DNA from: Nematostella vectensis
Lineage: Eukaryota; Cnidaria; Anthozoa; Actiniaria; Edwardsiidae
Direction: 5' to 3'
DNA length: 64,000 nucleotides
NCBI RefSeq assembly: GCF_932526225.1
Contig: NC_064042.1
Span: 15,744,751 to 15,808,750, forward strand
The position numbers were made by a program, and so were the translations under genes. Positions 1 to 13,743 of the stretch are shown here, one piece after another. The notes under the pieces are model-generated. The model was given only the letters and a program-made list of their open reading frames with translations. It was not told where the DNA came from and ran no database searches. Position 1 is the first letter of the stretch. Each line of letters begins with the position of its first letter.

Positions 1-24
1 TATGCTTATAGACGAGCGCGCTGT

Positions 25-774
25 GTGGAAGATGACATGCTCCGAATTTACCAGAAGCATTTTACATACTTCACAGGGCCGCACTCGTTTTATCCGGAGA
101 AGATTATCTCGGGCGATCCACAAAGTCTGATGCAGAGGCCATCCAAGAAAACGCAGACGAAAGAGGGGACTGGTGATGAGACAGAAGACCGCAGACGTGC
201 AGAGACCATGCGGGAATTTACACGGGAGTATGGGAGAGGAGTGCGACAAGCAAATGTCCGAGCTAAGACAAAAGAGCTGACAGAAACCCTTTCATACTCA
301 CTGAGTATGCTGCCTGACCGAATCGAAACGGGCTCAGACGACGTGCTAGAATTCGTAAGTGAAGCTCGATCAACGGTCACAGTAAATGACACCGGTGGAA
401 GTACCAGGGTGCAGGTCTTGTACTACAAGGACGACATCGTCGCCGTCAGACACGATCGCCGACGGGAGGCATCTCCGTATTGGCTCGCCGTTATGATGGA
501 AGACGTTTTGGTCATCGCTGCAACTGGACGATTCCAGAAGAACAGCTTAACTTTCAGATGGCTCGATCAGACTGATGACCATCTGAAATATACCTTCCAC
601 GAGGTATGCAACGGCAATTCCCCTAGATGTCTGCTGGCAAAAGTAGAAAGCCTCACCATTCATGACCAGATCGTAACCATAACTCCCGAAGAAGACATCA
701 AACTTTCGAGAATTGCGAACGGTGATGATCAGACGGTGGAGACACGGGAAGATGAGAACGAAGAAAGAAAGTGA
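25..774 (+). CDS. Hypothetical protein, 5' end or exon unclear
   Basis: A 249-codon open frame of unknown function. The N-terminal half is charged (many Arg, Glu, Thr). The C-terminal half, from about residue 130, is a compact region rich in aromatic and Val/Ile residues, with strings such as YYKDDIVAVRHDRR and PYWLAVMMEDVLVIAA that read like a beta-rich domain. No catalytic motif, signal peptide or membrane segment is visible. The C-terminal half recurs just downstream in broken form, so this locus has duplicated locally. The first ATG is at 25, but the frame could open before the window starts, so the true start is unknown. It could be a host exon or the end of a mobile-element gene. I do not recognise the family. 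Confidence 0.35.
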   Translation: MEDDMLRIYQKHFTYFTGPHSFYPEKIISGDPQSLMQRPSKKTQTKEGTGDETEDRRRAETMREFTREYGRGVRQANVRAKTKELTETLSYSLSMLPDRIETGSDDVLEFVSEARSTVTVNDTGGSTRVQVLYYKDDIVAVRHDRRREASPYWLAVMMEDVLVIAATGRFQKNSLTFRWLDQTDDHLKYTFHEVCNGNSPRCLLAKVESLTIHDQIVTITPEEDIKLSRIANGDDQTVETREDENEERK

Positions 775-1530
775 CTGACAAATGGAGAGTCTTCTTCTAC
801 CTCCACAGAAGCAACAGAAGAGTCGTTTCCTGCGAGAGTGGAAGGGGTTAGTTTATCAGGACGCAAAACAACGCGTTTCATTTTACGATAGTCGACATTG
901 TCGCCGTCAGACACGATTGCCGACGGAAAGCATCTCCGTATTGGCTCGCCGTTATGAGGGAAGACGTTCTGGTCATTGCTGCAACTGGACGATTCCAAAA
1001 GAACAGCGTAACTTTCAGATGGCTCGATCAGACTGATGACCATCTGAAATATACCTTCGACGAGGTATGCAACGGCAATTCCCCAGATCTCTGCTGGCAA
1101 AAGTAGAAAGCCTCACCATTGATGACCAGACCGCAACCATAACTCCCGAAGAAGACATAATAATAATTCAAGTTTATTCACATATGACCTCTCGCAGTGT
1201 TTCAAATGAATTACAGGTAGAGACACAAAGCTATACTAGCAGCATAACATTACATTAAAGTACTTGTGCGTGACAAAGTCTCTTAGTCTGTTGGTGCGCG
1301 AAGACTGCAAGCTGGCCGAGCCCCTGCCTGATCTTAAAGCGTAGGTTATTACCCTAGTAATCGTTCCACATCAGACACGGAAAGACACGGAAAGATGAGA
1401 ACGAAGAAGGAAAATGGCTGGCTTCTTCTACCCACACAGACCCACAGAAGCAACAGAAGAGTCGTTCCCGAGGAGAGTGGAAGGCGTTAGTTTATCAGGA
1501 CGCTAAACAACGCGTTTCATTTTACGATAG
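740..1530 (+). repeat. Degenerate tandem copies of the preceding ORF
   Basis: Two blocks repeat sequence from their surroundings. 895-1165 copies about 435-705 (the GTCGCCGTCAGACACGAT start and the YWLAV-encoding stretch) but with frameshifts, so no long frame remains. 1377-1530 copies about 740-893, including the GCAACAGAAGAGTCGTT string and GCGTTTCATTTTACGATAGT. The pattern is that of a local tandem duplication that has since decayed. Confidence 0.7.
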
Positions 1531-2039
1531 TGATGTCTACTTTAGTTATTGTTATAGGCTCGTGCCAAAATACTTACCATGGCTCTCCTAAACTCGCCCT
1601 GATATTCCACCAAAGCGGGCCACAATGGCACGGTCAAACAAAATACCAGAGCCTGATAATGTGTTTTGATATACAAAGAAGTAGGCATATTCTCAACAAC
1701 ATTTATTGCCCGATGAGTTAATAAGGTTTCCTTGATCTATTAAATTTGCAATTTTTCGACTTATATCGAAGCATAGTTATCCACGTAACGCACAGACAAA
1801 AGATACAGTATGCTTTGATATGCAGTTTTGTTTTTTGACAGTAATAAAAAAACTGTTTCTTTTAAAATTTCTTGATGTGGTCTACACAACGAGCGACACA
1901 ACGCAAAACGTTTATAAATGGAATCGAAAGGTAAAAACAAAACTTTACAGGCATTAGAAAGATTTAGAACATATGGGCACTGGAGGTATTTAAAGTTTTG
2001 TAAAAAAACCTGGAACAAAAATGGAATCCGGAATACACG

Positions 2040-2120
2040 AGAAAAAACCCACATGGAATCCGGAATCCACACACTAGGATCCGGAATCCACACAATAGGA
2101 TCCGGAATCCAGAACCCTAT
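2040..2120. repeat. Short GGAATCC-rich tandem repeat
   Basis: About four imperfect copies of a unit built on GGATCCGGAATCCACACA lie directly beside the end of the retroelement RT fragment. It may be part of the element's end or a small independent expansion. Confidence 0.6.
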
Positions 2121-2129
2121 TGGAGAACC

Positions 2130-2935
2130 TGTCATGGAGCGAGGTCTTGCCAGCAAATCGCTGGAGACTACGCAGATTTACCTCATCTTTGTCAAGTATC
2201 GCCTCTCTTAGAACTTTAAACTTCTGTTTTTTGTCTCCGGGCAAGATAAAGGCCATGCGCTTTGAATCACATAAATAACCCAAGAATCGGACAGACTGCG
2301 TGGGCACAAGGGTTGACTTGTTAAGTGCTAATGTGTAGCCAAAAGACGTAAGGACCGAAATTGCTATATACGCTGCGGCTTGTGCCCTCTCCAAGTCCGA
2401 CCAGCTACATGTATAGGGAACCGTTAGTTTACCCATGTGATGGTCGTCTATGTATTGACTACACGGGACTCCAAGAGAACGGATATGATTGGTCGAGGGG
2501 AGACCGGTGAAGTGGTAGATATAGGCGCTCGCCTTTCATCCGAAAGGAAGGGTGGTATAGGCAAAGTAGCACCCCTCCCACTCTAGTCCGAACAACGTTC
2601 TGCTCCCTTGGGTCAAATTGATGTGGTCGTATCCACTTTTGTCATCACACACTGTTTGGTAATGGTTTGGGCCAATGTAGCGCGGGAGATCCCATCCTGG
2701 GTTTTGTGGGCTCAATCGTGATAGGCATGCCTAGATAAGGTGGTTAAACCGCACCCACAGCTCCCCAATATGCTAGCGAACCATTAGCAACGCACTCCAG
2801 GATAGTATTGGTAACAAAGTCCTTAAAAGCGCGACACGAGGGACTGTTAGAAAACTCCATAGAAGGTGGATGGGCGGAGTCGTAAATTTTACCAGCAAAA
2901 GAACAAGCATCGATACCATGACGGATGAAGGACAA
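2130..2935 (-). pseudogene. Decayed reverse transcriptase of a DIRS/PAT-type retroelement
   Basis: Two - strand open frames give RT pieces. The upstream piece (2744-2935) reads RAFKDFVTNTILECVANGSL followed by AYWGAVGAV, resembling the start of a DIRS-type RT. The downstream piece (about 2130-2436) reads LVPTQSVRFLGYLCDSKRMA and ends in a helical stretch with LRSLQRFAGK, matching the RT thumb/RNase H junction of the tyrosine-recombinase elements. The catalytic centre between them is not in one frame. The element is more decayed than the related one at 20-24 kb, and no recombinase gene is visible beside it. Confidence 0.6.
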
Positions 2936-3584
2936 AATCTCCGTACCCTCCCCGTCTGGAGTAATGCTGCATCATTGGTCAAGATGAGCGTGGAGACCCC
3001 CGGGAACAAACGCAGAGGGGTCATGCAAAATTGCCAACTCCGGGGATGCCTTAACTAAGGCTTTTGCAACAATTGTGGGAGCCGGACTAGCACCAGCCGG
3101 TGGGCTGACCCTTCCAGTTGCACCATTTAACCTCACGCTTAACGCCTTGGTCCAGAATCCGCTGACGGAAGTCGGATACTTTACGACGCTTAAGAGCGGA
3201 TGGACCCTAGGGACACAAGGTAACGCAATATAAAACTAAGGAACTGGAAGCTAAAGGGTAGAGGCCACCGAAATGCTAGTGCCAGGTAACCCGAAGGCAT
3301 AAGACGCCCGTACCATGGCAACAAACAAAACGGCTAGGATAGGGAAGGGGACAGAGAGGGGTAAGGGTGATGGGTGAGGAGGGAGGGGGGATTGCGAAAG
3401 ACAATCTGAACTACTATGATTAAAATGGAAAGCGGAAAGACGGACCCAAGAGAGCAAGACATACCATGCGAATTCCAACTAGACAAACTTTAATAGAATT
3501 TTTAGGTAATGTTATTCTAATGTTAGAATCGTTTTTGGTTACAAAACCTCTGATAGTGCCCGGGTTGGCCACAAGAGAAGCACC

Positions 3585-3960
3585 TTACTGCAGTGCCTCT
3601 CCTCCCAGCGAAGCCCTGTCTATAGGAGGGCTGGTTCTGCCCCTGCGCTGATACGGGGTGGGGAAGGTGGCACTTCGGTGCCCTGGCCGGCTTGACCCAG
3701 TCATCTTTGCTATGGAAGCAGCAACGGTACTTTCTTCTTTTGTGCCCAACAATCTTGTGAGGATTTCCCCCAGATCTAGATTATACATAAGGGGTCAACA
3801 CTGCCTCAAAACTGCTTCATATACAGCTGCCTTCGGATCTGCATTAACACGGGCATCGTCGGCCAACTGTTGCAATGCATTAATCATCATAGCCGGGTCA
3901 CGCAGACGTCTAGGGGCAGACGCAAGTTGACGCACTAAATCTAATTAAGCTACAACGCTA
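3585..3960 (-). pseudogene. Gag-like fragment of the same decayed retroelement
   Basis: Reading the - strand gives a helical segment with DPAMMINALQQLADDARV and then, after one in-frame stop near 3804-3806, a frame with LDLGEILTRLLGTKEES and a basic, Pro-rich tail. Its place upstream of the RT fragments on the same strand and its helical, Ala/Leu/Gln-rich make-up suit a gag-type protein of a DIRS/PAT element. That assignment is inference from position and composition. Between it and the RT (about 3,060-3,250) a basic stretch beginning KRRKVSDFRQRILDQ may be the rest of it. Confidence 0.4.
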
Positions 3961-4461
3961 CTGATAGGGGTCGATTTTGTTGCCTTTAATGTTTCTAATT
4001 ACTCTTTAAGGTTTTTCAACTGGGCAGCCATCTATACACACAAAAATAGCAATATGAGATTGAAGTAACAACTGAAAGGGGGTAAGAGCAAAACAACAAA
4101 ACACAAAACAATGTGACATAACAATATGCAACGACACAGAAAGACCGTGCTGGATTTGAAAATCTGCGTTGCTGCCGACCCAAGTGATATAATACAACAG
4201 AGGACGAGATACTGTACGACAGCAAACGCCACAAGACAAATGGTACCTGACAAAAACAGACAAGCTACCAACAAACAATACAAATTGCGACACGACCAGA
4301 AGATACTGAGAAAATGTGACACGACAAGACGACATGACGCAACAAAGTGAACCCACAATGACAATGCGCAACACACTAAAACATAAGTGAAATGAAATAC
4401 AAGACAAGTGTAAAATACAGGTATAAAAATACAAGTGTAAACCTAGTCCCCAATACTAAGG

Positions 4462-4918
<457 letters not shown>

Positions 4919-4920
<2 letters not shown>

Positions 4921-5066
4921 TATTGATTTACTCGCTCAACATCAAGTACCCAGCGATCAGCGGGTGATAATACGTCCATCTAGTCAGTCGTCGAGCTGCT
5001 ATTGCAGGGTGCTGCTGATAAAACTCGCTGTTTTGTCGCTTGTGCTTCTGCTACTTCCGCATCAAG
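4919..5066 (+). pseudogene. Exon 1 remnant (signal peptide) of Ig receptor copy 1
   Basis: From about 4921 this matches 56532-56680 in copy 2 at high identity. The hydrophobic run LLIKLAVLSLVLLLLPHQG is a good secretion signal, followed by a GTAATC donor after 5066 in phase 1. Both in-frame ATGs of copy 2 are absent here: the upstream one (56530) is replaced by Penelope-derived sequence and the downstream one is GTG at 5009-5011. An open frame does run in from the Penelope fragment, but that is fortuitous. Confidence 0.7.
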
Positions 5067-5404
5067 GTAATCGTACACAAATCGTGTGATTGGGTTTTGC
5101 GCAGGGCTTTAACTCGGATCTCATTTATCCAGTATTCCCGAGTATTTGCTTAATACGAAAAGATGATGTAGTCGTTGAGTATGATTGAGAATTTCTTACG
5201 ATCTAATGTTTAAACGGCAAACGATGATGACTTGTAAGCAACATTATTACCCATGTAACATCTTCCACTTTTGTTGTGAGCTTTTTCAAGTACCCATGGT
5301 AAAGAATCTAATATATAAGAGGACTGTTCCATGCGCCTCTCTTTGACGGCTTTTTCTAAACGTCGATGTATCTATCTAAATCAGGCCCGTACCAAGGGGA
5401 GGGG

Positions 5405-5449
5405 ATGCGAACGCACCCCCCCCCACACACACACACACACACACACACA
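5405..5449. repeat. Poly-C and (CA)n microsatellite
   Basis: A C-run followed by about 14 AC units inside intron 1 of copy 1. The flanking intron (5,160-5,830) is otherwise similar to 61,570-62,320 in copy 2, with no gene of its own. Confidence 0.9.
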
Positions 5450-5838
5450 ATAAAGCATAAGCTAGATCACTATGGTATGTAGCCAAATCCGACAATAAAA
5501 ATCACATGGAGATACTGCAACGCATAAAAGAATCCCTTTTTGTTCTTTCTCATATCTATTTTGTTCACTACAGTATGCAATTTCTACGCTATTTATATTA
5601 TATGAGAGGGGTATGCTGGTAAATAAATAAAAAATAGAGTGGTAGTTAGCTTTTGCAATGTAAACCTTTTTCTACTGGGCAACCTTACGTTTTTGGGTAT
5701 TGTGACTGAGAGATTCAAGGAGCTTATTGGGTCTATACAGAATCAATCTACGTCTAAGAATCATTTGTATAAATAATAAATCGTAAAACGTTCCCGATTT
5801 TGTTCACATTTGCTAACTTTTTTTTTCTTTATTACCAG

Positions 5839-6186
5839 GTGTTTCATTGGATATTTATGCTGGTGCAGATGCAAGATTCACATGGCCAACAAGCTCATCC
5901 TGTTTGATTTGGCAGTTCGGCATCTCTAATCAAAACAAAGATGATTTTGTCAGTGATGGTGTGCTGATGGAGTGGTTTCAAGGCCTCAGCAAAGTATCAT
6001 CCACACCTAACGATACAGACACGATATATAAAGGCAGGGTGTATTTCTATGGGGACTTCACGAGTTGTTCTGGAGTGGTTGAGATAAGGAATGCATCAGT
6101 TGTTGATGAAAAGTCGTATTTGGTGAAGATCAGAACATTCTCTTCTCCACTAAGCCCATCAGCATCATGGGACCTAAACGTGAAAG
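5839..6186 (+). CDS. Exon 2: membrane-distal V-like Ig domain (copy 1)
   Basis: An acceptor ATTACCAG precedes 5839 and a GTAAAT donor follows 6186. The 116 codons start and end in phase 1, the usual mark of a whole-domain exon. The domain reads GVSLDIYAGADARFTW at its start, has two Cys, a core aromatic region (CLIWQFGIS) and DVNVKG-like C-terminal strand residues (WDLNVKG). The B- and F-strand Cys pattern is not the standard Ig spacing: the first Cys sits just before the W-containing strand and the second in TSCSGVVEIR, so the fold is V-like but divergent. Copy 2 has the equivalent exon at 62329-62682, two codons longer and clearly similar throughout. Confidence 0.75.
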
Positions 6187-6527
6187 GTAAATACCCGGCG
6201 CACGTGAGTAAAAATTCTGGGAACTCAACATCTTTTTTCTACCTAGAATACTGAATACGAGATAGCATCACGTGATCGCGTCAAAGGCATAGAAGGCGCC
6301 TTGGGCTTTCGGGCAGTCGCCACTAGCTTTGATCCGGTTTACGTGTACTCTGTTACGCTAAATAACAAATACAAGAATCGGCCAAAACCACAGGCCGTTC
6401 ATATCTGTCTCGATACCTTGTAAATGTTGATGAGACAAGGCTGGTAACTGTAATTTATCCCCTCACCCATTTGCAAAGGTAGCGTATTTCATGTCTGATA
6501 TCCTCCTCAAATCTTTATTGTTTTCAG

Positions 6528-6797
6528 TTGCACCCGCATTTACCTCGTCTCTGAGCAGCTCACTTGATGTTGCTGAAAATGATGACGTCACTAACACTTG
6601 CTCAGCAAGTGGTCGACCAGCCCCTAATGTCACGTGGGTCAATAAGACGTCAGGGTCCCCAGTGGCTCATGGGACAGGAAGTGCAACACTGAGTCTATTA
6701 AAGATCCAGCAACACCAAGCAGGGGTGTACCAGTGCCAGGCCATCAATGATGTGGGGAGGGGGGCCATAACCCAAGATGTCACCATCAACGTGCAAT
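6528..6797 (+). CDS. Exon 3: I-set Ig domain (copy 1)
   Basis: A phase-1 exon of 90 codons between a TTTTCAG acceptor and a GTGAGT donor. It has all the landmarks of an I-set domain: the first Cys in VTNTCSASGRPAPNVTW, the core Trp nine residues further on, and the Y-x-C in AGVYQCQAINDVGRG. N-x-T/S sequons occur at NVT and NKT. It is nearly identical to 63269-63538 in copy 2. Confidence 0.9.
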
Positions 6798-7001
6798 GTG
6801 AGTATACCTTTAGTTATGCATCATATAATTGCTACAGAAATACAACTCGTCAATAAAGTCGTTTCATTACAGTTTACCAACAGAAAAAGACAGACAATCA
6901 TTGACACTTAACTCTTAACACTTTCTGTTGTATTATAAAACATTATCAAATAATTAGCAATTAAGTAATAGGCTGGGTATATACTTTGTTTGATTTTCCA
7001 G

Positions 7002-8880
<1,879 letters not shown>

Positions 8881-9217
8881 GGGTTTTATTCAATTGCCAT
8901 GGCAGTATTACAGACTGAATTAAGGCAAAGGGCCAGCACATATAGCGTTATACTATTACAGAAATCGATAAGTAACAAAGTCACCAAAGCGTTTAGTTGC
9001 AGAAATATGTTTGTAGGTATTCATACTGCCGGATCTTAGTGAGTATCCATGCACATTATTAATTACGCCTCCAGTAATTACAGATCGAAGATCCGGTCAG
9101 CGGTTCTTGGACAAGATGGCAGCCATTTTTTCGGCTCCCCAAAAACGGCTAAATCCTGTTTAAATTTACGTGTTTATTTAAGTGTTTATTTACGTCTGTG
9201 TCATTGAAGCAAGGGCG

Positions 9218-10004
9218 ATGGATGAGACTCTACTCGAGAGGGTTAATTCGCTCGAAAAATCTATGGATTTTTTCAACAATCAGTTTGAACTGATCAAGAA
9301 GAAAGTCACAACGCTCGAAAGAGAGAACGAGGCATTAAGAGTCGAAAATAACGTCCTGAACTCACGTATATCTACAATCACCGATAAGTTAAGAGACCAA
9401 GAGGCTATACTTGACGAACAGGAGCAATACATGAGGAGGGAGTGTTTGGAATTTAAAGGGATTCCTAGTTTGGAAGACGAGAATACTAATGATCTTGTTA
9501 TTCAAGTCGCTCAACTCGCTGGAGTCGAACTGGAAGAGGATGATATTTCTATTAGTCATCGTCTCCCTGCGGCAAATAATAGAGAATGGTCTGATTATGA
9601 AGGCAACGTCCATCCCCCATCGCCCCCTACTATCATTGCAAAGTTTGTGAGGAGAGATATCAAAGATGAAATCTACAAGGCTCGTTTTAGTTTGAAGGAC
9701 AAAACCACCCAGGACCTAGAAGATTTCACTTGCACGGATCACAGGAATCATATTTACATCGCGGAAAGTTTAACCCAGGCCAGGAAAAAAATTGTTTAAA
9801 GCATGCCTAAAGGCGAAGAAGGATCTGAAGTTCGCCTATGCTGGGACTATAAATGGAAAAGTTTATCTTAAAAAGGATAAGAAGAGTCGGGCAGTATACA
9901 TCAACTCGCCTACCGACATAGCTAAGCTAAGAAGGTCTCATGCTATCCAGCCACCAATAGCTGATGTATCTAGAAGTTCAAGGCCAATTGACCAAGCTTC
10001 ATAG
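9218..10004 (+). pseudogene. LINE A ORF1 protein (one frameshift)
   Basis: ATG at 9218 begins MDETLLERVNSLEKSMDFF, a coiled coil of about 70 residues (heptads through LERENEALRVENNVLNSR). A globular region then follows (ISISHRLPAANN, TIIAKFVRRDIKDEIYKARF), like the RRM-type core of LINE ORF1 proteins that trimerise and bind the element RNA. The frame stops at 9799 just after an A7 run (about 9785-9791), and the C-terminal basic part continues in the next frame to 10004 with KKDLKFAYAGTINGKVYLKK. The shift may be real or an assembly error in the A-run. Confidence 0.8.
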
Positions 10005-10133
10005 TGACTGGCAAAATTAAAAGATTACTAATTAGTGGACCCCTAACGGAGACATATAAGTACTACCAATTAATTATGTGTAGCTTTTCCAAGTATGATT
10101 CCTTTATAGTTTTTTCTCTCGTTTATAATCTAG

Positions 10134-13100
10134 ATGACTTCTACTGAATGTCGTAACTGCCTCAAGGTAGTCAAGAAAAATTCTCGAGGAATCCAATGTG
10201 ATATCTGTCTCGAATGGTTCCACTTAAAGTGTACTGTACTCTCAGTTAAAGAGTACAATTATTTTTCTAGAACAAATGATCTCTGGATCTGTTTGTTTTG
10301 CCGCCATGCTATTTTTCCTTTCCAGTCTGTCAACAATACAGCTCTAGCCGAACTTGCTTATAACTCTAATGAGGCTTGTTTGTGCTCAAGGAAAATTGCT
10401 AATTTAAATCTAGATTCTTTGCCATGCTTTGATGTAATGTCTTCTCTTGAAAAGATTTCCAGCCTTTCCAACATTGATATTGATTCTCAATTGCCACTTT
10501 CTATAAATTTTGATTATTTTTCTGCACATGATTTTCATTCAAATGTAGAGATCCAATCCTCCCTAGCTGAAAAAGCATTTTCTGCTTTGCACTTTAATAT
10601 CAGAAGTCTATCCAAAAATTTTGATCGTTTTTGCCATCTGCTGGATGAACTACAAAATCCTTTTCCTGTTATCGGTCTGTCTGAAACCAAAATCTTGGAT
10701 GGGCTTCCCCCTCTTACAAATACCTGCATGACAGGTTATAATTTTCTCTCACAGCCAACACTGTCAGATGCAGGGGGGTTGGATTCTACATCAAAAATAA
10801 TCTGGTATACTCAAAAAGGGATGAGTTTTGTTGTTCCAAGCCAGAATTTGAGTCACTTTGGGTTGAAATTGAAATCCCGCAGCAACGTAATTTTGTCTGT
10901 GGGACTATTTATCGACATCCAAATAGTAATCTAGATACAACCCTCAATTTTTTGTATGATATTGTGGAACGAGTAAGCAAAGAAAACAAGTTCTGTTTAA
11001 TAATGGGCGATTTTAATTTGAATTTGCTCAATTATGACTCTAATTCTGACACAAATGACTTTGTAAATAGCCTGGGTACTTACCACTTTCACCCTCATAT
11101 ATTAAAGCCAACCAGAATCACTGAACACTCGGCAACTTTAATCGATAACATTTTTTTAAATTCCCTGGAACATCAGACCCTAAGTGGAAATATACTTACT
11201 GGAATTACAGATCATCTTCCTAATTTCCTAATTATTAATAAATTAGCACCTTTACCCCAGAGTTACAAAATGTACAAACGAGATTTCTCCAAGCTTGATA
11301 AAGAAGCATTATTATCAGATATTCAGTCCATCAACTGGATCGATGTCCTACCATTTAATGATGGTTCGAAAAATGTTAACGATATATTTCAATCCTTTTT
11401 CTCAAATATTTCTGCTATTATTGACAAACATGTTCCCCTGAGGAAACGGACAAGAAAGGAGATTAAATCACTTTCCAAGCCTTGGATTACCAAGGGCATT
11501 ATAACATCAATCAAGTTGAAGGACAAATTCTATAAAAAATATCTTGTATCTAGAAGTGAGTACTACCTCTCAAAATACAAATGCTATCGCAATAAGATTA
11601 GTCAGCTTATTAGAACTAGCAAACAGAACTACTATCAGAATTACTTTGCTACCAATAGTAAGAATATAAAAAATATCTGGTCAGGTATTAAGGAATTGAT
11701 AACAACAAAGCCTACTTGCTCAAACCAACCCTCCAAACTTATCATTAATAATAAGCCAGTCAAAGACCCCAAAGCTATTGCAATAGCCTTTAATAACTTT
11801 TTTGCTACAATTGGTAGTCAGCTTGCTAGTAAAATTCCACATGTAGATAGAAGTCCTGAATCCTTCCTTGGTCCACCGCTAGTAAACAGTTTTGTCCTTT
11901 CTCCGGTCACAGCATTTGAGATAGAGGATATTATTTCTGGGTTAAATCCCTCCAAGGCATCAGGTCCTTATAGCATCCCAGTTTGCCTTCTAAAATTTTT
12001 GAAGTCCTATTTATCAGTACCCTTGGAAATATTATACAATCACTCATTTAGTAATGGCTGTGTCCCGGATCAGTTTAAAATTGCAAAAACAATTCCAATT
12101 CATAAAAAAGATTCAGCTAGCTGCATGGATAATTATAGACCAATCTCGCTGCTTTCAATTTTTAACAAAATCTTGGAGAAACTAATGTATAAAAGACTTA
12201 TTGCCTTTATTAACAAATATAATATTCTCTATGACAAGCAATTTGGTTTCCGAGAGCAACACACTACTTTTCATGCAACACTTCTAATTGTAGACAAAAT
12301 TCAAAGGGCTATAGAGGAGGGCCAGTATTCCTGTGGGATATTCCTCGACTTCTCAAAAGCATTTGACACAGTTGATCATAAAATTCTTATTACCAAACTT
12401 GCTCACTACGGAATTCGTGGAATTGCAAATGAATGGTTTTCATCATACTTGTCAAATAGAAGGCAATTTGTGTCAGTTAATAATTCAGAATCTGATGAAG
12501 TTGTCCTCACCCATGGAGTCCCACAGGGTTCAGTACTTGGCCCCCTCTTATTTCTTATTTATATCAATGACTTTCATAGATGCAGTAGTATATTTGATTT
12601 TCATATCTTTGCTGATGACACTAACCTATTTTACTCGAACAGTAGTTTGCTTGCTCTGGAATCCTGTATCAATGAAAATCTTCTTCATGTTTCTAGCTGG
12701 CTTGCTGCCAATAAGCTCTCTCTAAATATCGATAAAACAAACTTCATCATTTTTCATCCACCACAGAAAATCTCTAATTATACTCTAAGTATTAAGATAA
12801 ATGACAAATGCATCAAGAAAGAGAAGTACATCAAATATCTAGGCATCTATATTGACTCCCATCTTAGCTGGAAATATCAGATACTTCATATAGTTAAAAA
12901 GATTAAACGTTGCATTGGTGTTCTCTCAAAAATAAGACATTATGTAAATATTTCAGTCCTAAAAATGCTTTACTATACATTATTATTTCCATTTCTAACT
13001 TACTCAGTTGTGACCTGGGGCAACACCTATGCAACTACTCTTAAGCCCCTTTTTATACTTCAGAAAAGGGCAATTAGAATATTAACTTTTTCTGATTTTA

Positions 13101-13444
13101 GGACCCCTTCAAATCCATTGTTCTACCAACTTAGTCTCCTCAAACTTCATGACATTATCTATCTTAACAATGCACTGTTTATGTATGACTTCCATTCAGA
13201 TCATTTGCCATCTGTCTTCAAATCATTTTTCACAAATATTAACAGGATACATCAATATAATACAAGACTTGCTAGTAGGAAGACTTATTACCTGCCTAAG
13301 ATACGCACAAACTATGGCAAATTTAACATTCGCTTTCTTGGTGTAAAAATCTGGAACGATATTCAGGATGATTATAAATTTAAATCTCGCTCCAGTTTCA
13401 AGACACTAATGATCAGCTCTCTTTTAGATCGTTACAAAAGCTAA
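10134..13444 (+). pseudogene. LINE A ORF2: PHD finger, endonuclease, RT (one frameshift)
   Basis: It starts MTSTECRNCLKVVKKNSRG with a PHD-type zinc finger (CRNC, CDIC, WFHLKC and WICLFC) at residues 5-55, a feature of some CR1/L2-group LINEs and absent from LINE B. The endonuclease follows (ALHFNIRSLSKNFD, VIGLSETKI, then GDFNLNLL and TDHLP), then the reverse transcriptase (NPSKASGPYSIP, DNYRPISLL, LDFSKAFDTVDH, HGVPQGSVLGPLLFLIYIND and catalytic FADD). The frame changes once inside a G6 run near 10774-10779; the bases after it read on smoothly in the other frame to 13444. Otherwise no stop interrupts about 1,100 codons. Confidence 0.85.
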
Positions 13445-13743
13445 TTCTATTATTGTTGTAATTTACTAACTTAAGATTCTCTCCTATATATAAATGATCC
13501 CTACAACCGACCTCCCCTTGCTTGTGCGTGTTTTGTTCTTGTGCGTGCATCTATTGTCGTCTGTTTTTCGTTTCAGTTTGTATTGATATTATATTGATGT
13601 ATCATGTTGTTTACCTATGCAATTTTCCGCTTGACCTAGCCGCTTAAGCTCGATTAGCTATGCTATTTCTTAATGCGGCTGGTGCCCAATTATAAAAATT
13701 ATATTTATTTTTCTCCTTTTCTTATTTAATAAGTAATATCTGT

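Larger units (their letters stand above)
9085..13743 (+). mobile_element. CR1/L2-like LINE A, nested in LINE B
   Basis: The + strand element inserted near the C-terminal codons of LINE B. The left border lies after TAATTACAGA (about 9084) and the right border before ATAATAGA (about 13743), a likely but imperfect target-site duplication. It has a 5' UTR with AAGATGGCAGCCATTTT, ORF1, ORF2 with a PHD finger, and about 300 bp of 3' UTR. Two single-base frameshifts, both in homopolymers, are the only defects seen in the coding parts. Confidence 0.85.

Noticed and set aside
1260-1370. Possible tRNA-like sequence
   Set aside because: No cloverleaf with a consistent T-loop (TTCRANY) and anticodon arm could be drawn.
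4006-4434. Cys/Leu/Phe-rich ORFs on the - strand that look like membrane proteins
   Set aside because: Composition follows from an A- and CA-rich + strand; three overlapping frames are open and no domain or splice signal supports any.
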